Positions 24,005 to 31,461 of a stretch of 47,033 nt of DNA are shown piece after piece. The stretch is from an uncultured Eubacteriales bacterium (GTDB taxonomy: Bacteria; Bacillota; Clostridia; Lachnospirales; Lachnospiraceae): assembly GCA_900317515.1 (NCBI GenBank), contig ONHA01000020.1:1-47033 (forward strand). Direction: 5' to 3'. Both the position numbers and the translations under genes were made by a program. Numbering within the stretch: position 1 is the stretch's first letter; each line of letters starts with the position of its first letter. The notes beneath the pieces are model-generated. The model did no database searches, was not told where the DNA came from, and saw only the letters and a program-made list of their open reading frames with translations.

Positions 24005-24836
24005 CGCTACCTAAAGCCACGCCTGCGACAATGTATTTCGAGAGCAGCAGGTACACGATGATGAGCGGTGCCGCCGTCAGCGTGAGGCCCAGGTAGACCG
24101 CGCCGTACTCCGTCTTGTAAATATCGCCGCGAAGGAGCGAGATCATGATCGGCAGCGTGTATTTCTTCTGGTCCGTCAGAAGGATGAGAGGCGTGAACAG
24201 GTTGTTCCAGGAGGAGACGAAGGTGAAGATCGCCTGGGTCGCAATGGCCGGCTTCATGATCGGGAGCGCAATCGCATTAAAAATGTAAAACTCCTTCGCT
24301 CCGTCGATTCTCGCGGACTGCACGATTTCCATGGAGAGTGCCGGCTTCATATACTGGCGCATGAAGAATACCATGGACGGTGAGGCGATTGCCGGCAGGA
24401 TCAGCATGGACAGCTGATTGGTCATGTGAATCTTGTAGACCATCTGGTAGAACCCGATCATCGTGATCTGCGCGGGGATCATCATGATGGCGATGATGAA
24501 TTTAAAGAAGACATCCCTGAGCTTCCACTCATAGACCACCAGCGAATAGGCGGTCAGCGTCGAGAAGTAGGTGGCGAGAGCCGTCGCCCCGACAGAGACG
24601 ATCAGAGAATTCTTGAAACCGACGGCCGGGTTAAAGCTCTTGCCGACCAGGATCTTCAGGTTGTTCATAAAATAGGTCGACGGGATGAGCGATACCGCGC
24701 TCTGCTGGATCTGTGTCGTCGAGCGGGTCGAGTTCACGATCATGATGATGAACGGCATGAGGGAGAGGACCGCCAGAAAAACGCATATGATGAAAATTAC
24801 GATCTTCTTTGCATTGAACGATTTCGTCTTTTTCAT
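23994..24836 (-). CDS. Sugar ABC transporter permease, MalG type
   Basis: 280 residues with six membrane segments. The EAA loop DGAKEFYIFNAIALPIMKPA is the cytoplasmic contact for an ATPase. It starts inside the last codon of the upstream permease (4 bp ATGA overlap), so the two are coupled. Together with the MalF-type protein it forms the channel of a CUT1 importer. There is no ATPase gene in the cluster, as is common where a shared MsmK-type ATPase elsewhere powers several importers. Confidence 0.93.
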   Translation of the reverse strand: MKKTKSFNAKKIVIFIICVFLAVLSLMPFIIMIVNSTRSTTQIQQSAVSLIPSTYFMNNLKILVGKSFNPAVGFKNSLIVSVGATALATYFSTLTAYSLVVYEWKLRDVFFKFIIAIMMIPAQITMIGFYQMVYKIHMTNQLSMLILPAIASPSMVFFMRQYMKPALSMEIVQSARIDGAKEFYIFNAIALPIMKPAIATQAIFTFVSSWNNLFTPLILLTDQKKYTLPIMISLLRGDIYKTEYGAVYLGLTLTAAPLIIVYLLLSKYIVAGVALGSVKG

Positions 24837-25828
24837 GACGCCGCCTCCTTTCTCTTCGCGGCCTTAACCGGCTTGTTTCTTCTCTTAATCTCCTTGCGGA
24901 GCGCTTCCTCGTCCTTGTCACGCAGTGTCCAGAAGAGGACCGCCGATGCCGCGATGATGATCATGAAGGTGATCATGCTGGCTGCCGATGCCCGGTTGTA
25001 GAGATAACCGCCGCTGAATGCGAGATTGTAAATGAAAACACCCAGCGTGAGCGTCGCATTGTCCGGACCGCCCTGCATGAAGAGCTTCGGGATATCGAAC
25101 ATGTTGAGACCGCCGATCAGGGATGTCACAAGCGTAAAGAGCAGAATCGTCTTGATGTTCGGCAGGGTGATCATCCAGAATGTCTGCCAGCCGTTGGCGC
25201 CGTCGACCTCAGCCGCCTCGAATATCTCCGTACTGATACCGAGAACACCCGAGATCAGGATGATCATTGTGTAGCCGTACCACATCCAGGTCTGAATGAA
25301 AATGACAATGCCGCGGGAAATCGTCTTCTTGACCAGAAAGTTGAACGGTTCCGACAGAATGCCGAGCTTTTGCAGCAGACTGTTGACAGGTCCCATCGGG
25401 TAGCCGAAAAGTGCGTAGAACAGGATCGCGACCGTCGCAGCCGTGATGATGTTCGGCATATAAAAGAGAACCTTGAACGCGCCTTCCCCGGGGATCTTAA
25501 AGCGCCTGTCCGTAAACCATGCGGTGAGAAGCAGCGCTAAAAGAAGCTGAGGAACGAAGTTGCAGATCCACATGACGACCGTGTTCTTTAGAGCCAGCTG
25601 GAAGGTCGGGCTCGTGAGAATCGTGCGGTAATTCGCAAAAATATCCTCCGTGAGGAAACGGAAGGAGGTCTTGCCGATTCCTTTCAGGTCAGTGAAACCG
25701 ATAATCATGGTGTAAAGGGTCGGATACAGGGAAAATATAAGATAGGCGATCATGAAAGGCATGGCGAAGAGATATCCGTATTTCGCATAGCCTTTTTTCT
25801 TTTTCTTTGGCATGATTTTTCTCCTCAA
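24833..25828 (-). CDS. Sugar ABC transporter permease, MalF type
   Basis: 331 residues, six membrane segments, with a Lys-rich N-terminus. The EAA loop AAEVDGANGWQTFWMITLPNIK is clear. The start is preceded by GGAG. The C-terminal tail is unusually basic (KRRNKPVKAAKRK). It follows the binding-protein gene after an intercistronic hairpin and is coupled to the second permease. Confidence 0.93.
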   Translation of the reverse strand: MRRKIMPKKKKKGYAKYGYLFAMPFMIAYLIFSLYPTLYTMIIGFTDLKGIGKTSFRFLTEDIFANYRTILTSPTFQLALKNTVVMWICNFVPQLLLALLLTAWFTDRRFKIPGEGAFKVLFYMPNIITAATVAILFYALFGYPMGPVNSLLQKLGILSEPFNFLVKKTISRGIVIFIQTWMWYGYTMIILISGVLGISTEIFEAAEVDGANGWQTFWMITLPNIKTILLFTLVTSLIGGLNMFDIPKLFMQGGPDNATLTLGVFIYNLAFSGGYLYNRASAASMITFMIIIAASAVLFWTLRDKDEEALRKEIKRRNKPVKAAKRKEAAS

Positions 25829-25858
25829 ATTATATGATTAGCTGCCTGAGACCACTTT

Positions 25859-25890
25859 CCGGTGCCGCCGGAGATTTCCGACGGCACCGG
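25859..25890 (-). terminator. Intercistronic hairpin between binding protein and permeases
   Basis: CCGGTGCCG...CGGCACCGG forms a 14-bp arm with one mismatch. There is no T-run, so it probably protects the upstream mRNA or attenuates, giving excess binding protein over permease. Confidence 0.6.
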
Positions 25891-25911
25891 TCAGCGGGTT
25901 TCAATATTGCA

Positions 25912-27372
25912 TTAAGCAGCGGGATCGATGCCGAGATTATCGGAAACCGTCTGCTTGAAGTCCGCGATTGCGGCATCACGGGTCTTCTCGCCGGCTGCGT
26001 ATGCGCGTACCTGGTCTCTCCAGAATGTGTTGATGGATTCATCGTACTGAGTCAGGTTCTTGCCGTTTGCGAAATCGTTGGCCGGTACGAAGTAATCAAA
26101 CATATTCTGACCGCCGAGGAATTCAAGTTCGCCGTTGGAGACTTCCATGACCGCACCGGCTGCAACCGCATCCTTGGTGCCGCCTTCTCCGTACAGGGTT
26201 CCGTTCGCCCACTTGTACTGGAGACCGTCTTCCGTGCCGTTTAAAGTAACCCACTCGATGAACTCAGCCACAGCCTGAGCCTTGGCGGAATCGATGTTCT
26301 TATTTGCAAGGAGCCATGTGCCGCCCCAGAAGAAACCGATCGGGGAAGAGCAGACAGCCCAGTCACCGTAGGTGCCTTCACCGACTGCCTCGCCGCCGCA
26401 GTTCGGAGCGATCGTATAGTTGATGAGCCATGCCGGGCCGAAGAAACCGAATACCGGCTTTGCTCCGGTGCCCTTCATATCCGCAAACCATGCATCCTGC
26501 CAGTCCTGCGTCTGGTTGGACCATCCTTTGTCGGTGAGATCCTTGGAAATGTCAAGGAATGCTTCTCTCTTCGGATCAATGACGAGCTGTCCGGCATCAT
26601 TCAGCCAGCCGCTGTCGGAGCTGTTCTCAACCGCGTGCCAGACATCGCCGTCGCTGGAGACGATAGCCGTGCCGTTTTCAGCGAGCTTTGCCGCAGCCGC
26701 CCAGAATTTATCCCAGGATCCAGAACCACCGCCGAGGACTTCGGATATCTCTGCCGGATCATCGGTTCCGAAAACCTCTTTCGCGATCGACCGCCTGTAA
26801 ATGAAGCAGCCGCCGGTCGCCTGATACCCCAGGCCTACGACATCGCCCGAAGTATTGGTGCCGATATCGACAGCATACTGAGCAATTTTTGAGGAGGCAA
26901 TCTCTCCGTCAACATCGATACCGAGATCCTTATACGGCATCGCGAAGCTCTCCATGTCGCCCTTCGTGTATTTCAGTACGAAAGCTGCCTCCGCGCAGTA
27001 GATGTCCGGCTGGCCCTCGCCGCCGGCCTGAAGCGCTGCGTCAAGCGCGGGCTGGTAAGCACCTTCGGTCGTGGCAATGATCGTGGGATTGAACGTGTAC
27101 CCGAAATCCGGATGTGTTTCCGCGTATTTTGCGGCCATGTTCGGAACCTCATCCGTGAAGGCCCAGAGATTGATGACGTTGTCGCCGCCGGCCGGTGCCG
27201 CCGCCTGGCCTGCTGCCGCGCCTTCGGAGGCGGGTGCCGCCGTCGATCCTGCCGCCGCGCCTTCAGACGCCGGCGCCGCAGTCGATCCTGTGCTGCCGCT
27301 GCCGCCGCAGCCGGCCAGCATGCCGGCCGTCATGGCGCCGATGAGAGTAAGAGCCAATAATTTCTTCTTCAT
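25912..27372 (-). CDS. Extracellular sugar-binding lipoprotein of ABC importer
   Basis: 486 residues. The signal sequence ends in the lipobox LAGC with the lipidated cysteine at residue 22, followed by a Gly/Ser/Ala/Pro-rich linker that holds two near-identical copies of a GSTAAPASEGAAA unit (about 27-60). The rest has the clamshell layout of family 1 solute-binding proteins (WAFTDEVPNMAAKY, then GFFGPAWLINY, GGTWLLANKN). It should bind an oligosaccharide on the cell surface and deliver it to the two permeases. The start has an AGGAGG site. The duplicated linker is a sign of recent slippage. Confidence 0.93.
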   Translation of the reverse strand: MKKKLLALTLIGAMTAGMLAGCGGSGSTGSTAAPASEGAAAGSTAAPASEGAAAGQAAAPAGGDNVINLWAFTDEVPNMAAKYAETHPDFGYTFNPTIIATTEGAYQPALDAALQAGGEGQPDIYCAEAAFVLKYTKGDMESFAMPYKDLGIDVDGEIASSKIAQYAVDIGTNTSGDVVGLGYQATGGCFIYRRSIAKEVFGTDDPAEISEVLGGGSGSWDKFWAAAAKLAENGTAIVSSDGDVWHAVENSSDSGWLNDAGQLVIDPKREAFLDISKDLTDKGWSNQTQDWQDAWFADMKGTGAKPVFGFFGPAWLINYTIAPNCGGEAVGEGTYGDWAVCSSPIGFFWGGTWLLANKNIDSAKAQAVAEFIEWVTLNGTEDGLQYKWANGTLYGEGGTKDAVAAGAVMEVSNGELEFLGGQNMFDYFVPANDFANGKNLTQYDESINTFWRDQVRAYAAGEKTRDAAIADFKQTVSDNLGIDPAA

Positions 27373-27562
27373 TTCAATTTTCCTCCTGACAAGTATTCTT
27401 GAATTACAATAATGAAACCCGTTACCGGAAACACATCAGGCCTGAAGATTTCCTTGTTGTACATATTATGCAATATTCAAAAATATCCCGTCTTTACAAA
27501 AATTGCCGGGAAATTTTCGATTCTTGCGAAGAAATTTGGCAATAAATCGCAAAAACAGTGCA
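27373..27562. other. Upstream region of the importer operon
   Basis: An AT-rich stretch of 190 bp upstream of the binding-protein gene. A TG-extended -10-like TGCATAAT is visible on the reverse strand (about 27470-27477), without a good -35, consistent with activator-dependent transcription. I see no gene in it. Confidence 0.4.
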
Positions 27563-27596
27563 TAAAAAAAAGAGACGGTTCTTCGGAACCATCTCT
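27563..27596 (-). terminator. Terminator of the metalloprotease gene
   Basis: AGAGATGGTTC/GAACCGTCTCT stem, followed on the reverse strand by eight T, 20 bp after the stop at 27616. Confidence 0.85.
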
Positions 27597-27615
27597 GACC
27601 CCTCTCTATTTTTTC

Positions 27616-28182
27616 TCACGGCATCCTCGCCATAATCGCCGGCCCGTGCTTCTTCAGCCACCCGTGCCACCGGTCATACTCCGGATACACCCGGCACACC
27701 TCCCGGTAGAACCGCGGCGAGTGGTTCATTTCCAGCCTGTGGCAGAGCTCGTGGACCACCACCGAGTCGATGACCGGAAGCGGCATACACATGAGCAGGC
27801 AGTTGAAGTTCAGATTTCCCTTCGCGGAGCAGGACCCCCAGCGGGTCCTCTGGTTCCGGATCGTGATCCGGCCGTAGGTCACCCCGACGAGCGGCGCATA
27901 GTGGGCGACCCGCTCCGGGATCAGCCGCACCGCCTGCTCTGCGAGCTGCCGAAGCTCATCTTTCGTGTATTTTTGCACGGTTCCCATCTCGGCCCGCCGG
28001 GCCGCCGCGCGCGCTGCGTGCGTCCCAAGCCACTCCTCCCGCGACCTTACAAAGGCCTCGATCTCCCGGTTCGTCATCCGCCGGGGTGCCCGGACGAGGA
28101 TCTCCCCGTCCGACCGGATCTCGAGCGCGACGGTCCGCCGGGCGGAGCGCACGATCGTTATGTCATATCCGCAAATCTTCAA
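27616..28182 (-). CDS. YgjP/SprT-like zinc metallopeptidase (DUF45)
   Basis: 188 residues. The zinc-binding HExxH is in VVVHELCHRLEMNHSPRFY, with the third ligand expected in the following N-H-S-P-x-F segment. RWGSCSAKGNLNFNCLLM is the other invariant block of this family. These soluble minigluzincin-like proteases are widespread; substrates are unknown. The start codon is the first ATG, in front of which a REP-like element (28211-28283) separates it from the lactonase gene. Confidence 0.9.
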   Translation of the reverse strand: MKICGYDITIVRSARRTVALEIRSDGEILVRAPRRMTNREIEAFVRSREEWLGTHAARAAARRAEMGTVQKYTKDELRQLAEQAVRLIPERVAHYAPLVGVTYGRITIRNQRTRWGSCSAKGNLNFNCLLMCMPLPVIDSVVVHELCHRLEMNHSPRFYREVCRVYPEYDRWHGWLKKHGPAIMARMP

Positions 28183-28210
28183 TCAGCATCTGTCCTTTCT
28201 TTCAACGTAC

Positions 28211-28283
28211 GGGGACGGTTCTTCGCGGAGGGGGACGGTTCTCCTCTGCGGAGAACCGTCCCCCTCCGCGAAGAACCGTCCCC
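28211..28283. repeat. REP-like nested palindrome, GGGACGGTTCT family, copy 3
   Basis: Same structure as the copies at 7025 and 20714, but the loop reads TCTGC, the reverse complement of their GCAGA, so this copy is inserted in the opposite orientation. Confidence 0.85.
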
Positions 28284-28293
28284 ACCTGCGATC

Positions 28294-29364
28294 TCAAACG
28301 CTGACCACGCAGGTCGGGCTCGGAAGCGCCAGCGAGCTCGCCACACCCCCGAACCGCTCAGAGGCGCGGTCAAACGGGACCGCCGTCACAAGGCCCGAAT
28401 CCTGGTGCGCCGCGATCACCGTATCCCCGACGACCTCAATGTCCCTCGGGGTGATCCCGCCGGTGCGCACCGCATCACAGAAATGAAGGCCACCGTCCTC
28501 TGATGCCCTGAACGCCGACACCGTCTGGTACCCCAGCCGGCACGTGGCGAAAGCATACCTCCCGTCCTCGCTCAGCTTGATCGCCGCGCCGATGCTCAGC
28601 ACATCCGCGGTCTGAGGAACCATGAGCGCCGGATCCGCCGAAAGCCCCGGCACCGCGCTCACCGCCTGCCTGATCTCCCAGCCGGAAGCCCCCTTCTTTA
28701 AGAAGAACACCTCCGCCGTGAGCTCCGAGAGCACATAGAGCCGGTCCCGGTGCATTTTATCGAACACCAGGTGGCGCGGCCCCGTGCCCGCGGGGAACAC
28801 GATGTCCTCCCCCGAAGGCGAAAGCTCCCCGCTCTCACGGTCAATATTGTATACAAAAACCTTATCAAGGCCCAGATCCACCACAAAGAGCTGCCCATCT
28901 GTCTCCGCCGCAAAATGCGGATGCGGCCGGTCCTGCCGCAGCGGATGTGCGCCGCGCCCCTCATGCCTCACCATCGAGGAAAACGCCAGCCCGCCGTCCT
29001 CATTGATCCGGAAAACCGCGACCGTCCCCTTGCCGTAGCTCGCAAAATAGACGAAATCGCCCCTCTCCGACACCGACACATGGCAGGGCCCGAGAAAATC
29101 CGCCTTACAGCGGGAAAGCAGCTCAAGCCTGTCCGGAAACACCCGGTACGCCAGGACCGCCCCGTCCGGCGGGTCCTTCTCAAACGTGTAGAGAAATCTC
29201 TCCCCATGCATCTCGTGCAGCGCCAGATAAGAGGGCTGCGCCGCACCGGTGAAGCCCTTCATTTTCCGCAAAGTCCCGTCGGCGGCGAGCTCCGCAAGGC
29301 AGATTGCCTCCTCCGAAGCCTTCCCGTACCCGCTCACATAGAAGCTGTGCCTATCGTTCGTCAT
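28294..29364 (-). CDS. Lactonase family beta-propeller protein (YkgB-like)
   Basis: 356 residues that fit the seven-bladed beta-propeller lactonase family (6-phosphogluconolactonase-like): repeated blades with D-G or N-E-D-G turns, PHPHFA (the conserved H-P-H segment) near the middle, GTGPRHLVF, DGRYAFATCRLG and TPRDIEV. It has no signal peptide. In other bacteria the family hydrolyses 6-phosphogluconolactone in the pentose phosphate pathway, but paralogues of other specificity exist. The ATG at 29364 overlaps the stop of the reverse transcriptase gene by 4 bp (ATGA), so it is translationally coupled to it, an unusual partnership. Confidence 0.88.
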   Translation of the reverse strand: MTNDRHSFYVSGYGKASEEAICLAELAADGTLRKMKGFTGAAQPSYLALHEMHGERFLYTFEKDPPDGAVLAYRVFPDRLELLSRCKADFLGPCHVSVSERGDFVYFASYGKGTVAVFRINEDGGLAFSSMVRHEGRGAHPLRQDRPHPHFAAETDGQLFVVDLGLDKVFVYNIDRESGELSPSGEDIVFPAGTGPRHLVFDKMHRDRLYVLSELTAEVFFLKKGASGWEIRQAVSAVPGLSADPALMVPQTADVLSIGAAIKLSEDGRYAFATCRLGYQTVSAFRASEDGGLHFCDAVRTGGITPRDIEVVGDTVIAAHQDSGLVTAVPFDRASERFGGVASSLALPSPTCVVSV

Positions 29365-30569
29365 TTCTTTTCATTTCCCTCATATTGATAGTAGGCGTGC
29401 ACAAGGCTCTCAAATCCCATGGCCTTGATGTCCTCGTACCGCACATTGTACCTGGCTTTCGTCCGCCTGCCGCTCACAAGGAACCGCAGGCAGTCCTCCG
29501 CATAAGAGTCGATTTCATGGAGACTCTCCGTCGTCGTGATCATCGAGAAGAACCAGCCGCTCCAGCTGAGATCCTTATCGAACGAGCTCTCGAGAAGCTT
29601 CCTCTTGAAAATACGGACAAACGCCCGCCCCGCCTTCTCCCCCTCGATGTCATTTCGGAGACGCCAGCGAAGAAGGGCTCTCGCCTTCCTTCTCATTTTC
29701 TTTTTAAGCTTCACCACCGAAGCCGGCGCGATATCCGTCTCGCCGCCCTTTACAAGAAACCCGAGGAACACGAACCCGTCCTCCGGCCCACCGCAAATCT
29801 CCTTGGCGGGGTTCACTGAGAGCCCCTTCCCGGCAAGAAACCCGCGGATCTCCTCCGCGTACGCATCCCGCTCCTCCCGCGTTCCGGCAAACAGGATGAT
29901 ATCGTCCGAGTACCTCGCATAGGGGATCCCCCGCGCGGCAAACAGGCGGTCCAGGTCCTTCAGATAGAGATTTGCAAAAAATGAAGCCAGCGGACAGCCC
30001 GCCATGATCCCCATCTGCTCCCGGAGCTCCTCCCCCATAAAGAGAGTGCGCTCCTTCATGAGCAGACTTTTTAAAAATGAAAACAGCTCCGGATCATCGC
30101 AAAGCGCCTCCTCAAGAACCGGCAGAAACCTGTCCATCGGAATCGAATTAAAATAATTGCTTATATCCGTCTTGTAGGAGTACATGCTTCTGATCCCGGG
30201 AAGGGCTCGAAGGCGCTTCACCGCATCCTTGGCGCCCCTGCCGGCCCGGAACGAGTACAGATTGTCGGCAAAGAGCCCGTCATATTTCCGGATCATGAGA
30301 TATGTCAGGAGCTTTAGAACCGTGTTTTCATTTTTCGGATAGATGTAGACGGTCCGCTTCTTCTCCGTCCCCTGCTTCCTCAGGATCCTCTTTGCGGGAA
30401 GCGGAAAATCCTCCCCCGCATAGATCCCCTCCGCGGCGGGCAGGTACTCCTTCCGGTCGATGAAGCGCCGGAGCTCCTCCGCCTCCCGCACCGGGAACGC
30501 GAGGGAGGTCTTGTATCCGTAGTATCGCTCCCAGCATTCGGGCCGGGAGAGCATTTCAAGGAGTGGCAT
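29361..30569 (-). CDS. Stand-alone reverse transcriptase, group unassigned
   Basis: 402 residues with a complete RT palm. The fingers motif is YSFRAGRGAKDA (105-116). Motif A is KTDISNYFNSI with D135. Motif B is GIMAGCPLASFFANLYL. The catalytic YSDD is at 220-223 and the FLGF primer-grip motif at 268-271. A basic region of about 120 residues follows, with repeated RR and KKKMRRK, likely thumb. There is no maturase or HNH endonuclease domain, and no intron-like, retron-type (VTG) or CRISPR-associated features that I can assign. The start has a GGAGG site. The family group (for example an unknown-group or defence RT) would need a phylogeny. It overlaps the lactonase gene downstream. Confidence 0.9.
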   Translation of the reverse strand: MPLLEMLSRPECWERYYGYKTSLAFPVREAEELRRFIDRKEYLPAAEGIYAGEDFPLPAKRILRKQGTEKKRTVYIYPKNENTVLKLLTYLMIRKYDGLFADNLYSFRAGRGAKDAVKRLRALPGIRSMYSYKTDISNYFNSIPMDRFLPVLEEALCDDPELFSFLKSLLMKERTLFMGEELREQMGIMAGCPLASFFANLYLKDLDRLFAARGIPYARYSDDIILFAGTREERDAYAEEIRGFLAGKGLSVNPAKEICGGPEDGFVFLGFLVKGGETDIAPASVVKLKKKMRRKARALLRWRLRNDIEGEKAGRAFVRIFKRKLLESSFDKDLSWSGWFFSMITTTESLHEIDSYAEDCLRFLVSGRRTKARYNVRYEDIKAMGFESLVHAYYQYEGNEKK

Positions 30570-30763
30570 GGTATCCTCCGTCCGGCAAAATTCTAAAGAG
30601 GACGGTCCGCGTGGGACCGTCCCGTCATAAAGAGCGGAAAATCATTAAATTCCGGAAATTCCGGAATGTACCGGATCGTACACGGGCGGCTGCCTGCGAA
30701 GCCTTTTATGAAGCCCGTGCCTGACCCGCCGCAGGCGCAAACGCGTTTCCGCTCAGGATGACC
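30570..30763 (-). other. Structured leader upstream of reverse transcriptase gene
   Basis: A 194-bp gene-free stretch with four dyads. GGACGGTCC/GGACCGTCC lies at 30600-30622. A 19-bp palindrome (ATTCCGGAA around a central A, 30649-30667) is followed by a further CCGGAT. CACGGGC (30681-30687) pairs with GCCCGTG (30713-30719). A GCCTG/CAGGC hairpin lies at 30719-30736. It may be a promoter and operator, or encode an RNA partner for the RT. Confidence 0.4.
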
Positions 30764-31321
30764 TTATGCGTTGCTCTCAAGTGCCTCCCGCACGCGCACA
30801 TACACGTACTCTCTCGTGTTCCACCAGCCCTCATGGTTGTAGTAGAAGCGCACGTAGGGGGTTCCTTCCTCCCTGCATTTTCTGCGGATCGAGTTCGCCT
30901 CGCTCTTCTCGTCCATGACCTCCACGAGGAGCGCTTTCCGCCCGCCGTCCATGAAGTTGAAGACGGCTCCCCTCGGTGTGTCGCTGCAGACAATTTCGTA
31001 GTGGGGGAAGTAATCCGCAAAGACCTCCAGGAAATACTCCTTCCAGGTCCCCGGGTAGTTGAACTGGTTCGGCTCCGCCGGCATGACCGGCCCCCAGGAG
31101 AACCCCGACGGTCCTTCCGGAACCTCCTCATACGCTTCAAACGTCTCGTTCTCAAGCTGTTCATCCATCTTGTCAAGTTTGTCGAATGCTTCCTGCACTC
31201 CGCTGAAGACGTCCTTCATCTCGGAAAATGCAGACCCCACCTTCTCCGACTTCGAGACCTTCTCCACCGCTTCCTCAGCCTTACCCAGAATGCCTTTGAG
31301 CGCTTTGTCAAATAAACCCAT
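30764..31321 (-). CDS. Unknown protein, possible restriction-endonuclease-like fold
   Basis: The ATG at 31321 has a GGAGG site and gives 185 residues starting MGLFDKALKGIL. The first 85 residues are Lys/Glu-rich and probably helical (EKVSKSEKVGSAFSEMKDVF). The C-terminal half has FNFMDGGRKALLVEVMDEKSEA then PYVRFYYNHEGWWNTREYV. The strand-acidic-strand-helix order (D, then E in LLVEV) is faintly like PD-(D/E)XK or VSR-type folds, but no convincing catalytic lysine is seen. I do not recognise the family. It is upstream of the reverse transcriptase on the same strand; the structured region between may or may not end its transcript. Confidence 0.7.
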   Translation of the reverse strand: MGLFDKALKGILGKAEEAVEKVSKSEKVGSAFSEMKDVFSGVQEAFDKLDKMDEQLENETFEAYEEVPEGPSGFSWGPVMPAEPNQFNYPGTWKEYFLEVFADYFPHYEIVCSDTPRGAVFNFMDGGRKALLVEVMDEKSEANSIRRKCREEGTPYVRFYYNHEGWWNTREYVYVRVREALESNA

Positions 31322-31353
31322 AACGCACCTCCTTTGACCGATTATGCTTCTAT

Positions 31354-31403
31354 TCAGCACCCCATTCGCAGCCGCTCAAGCGGCTGCTTCCGAGGGGTGC
31401 TGA
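31354..31403. repeat. TTCAGCACCCC family hairpin, copy 2
   Basis: TCAGCACCCC (31354-31363) and GGGGTGCTGA (31394-31403) enclose an inner stem GCAGCCGC/GCGGCTGC (31368-31375 and 31380-31387). It shares the outer arm and the CATTCGC word with 9167-9210. Confidence 0.75.
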
Positions 31404-31461
31404 TTATTTACATTCTACCATGAACCAGGCCGCTTATCCACTCTTTCCTCATATATCCTCA

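Noticed and set aside
28294-30763. Diversity-generating retroelement around the reverse transcriptase.
   Set aside because: No template/variable repeat pair, Avd-like gene or C-type lectin target is visible nearby, and the RT active site is YSDD within an unrelated context.
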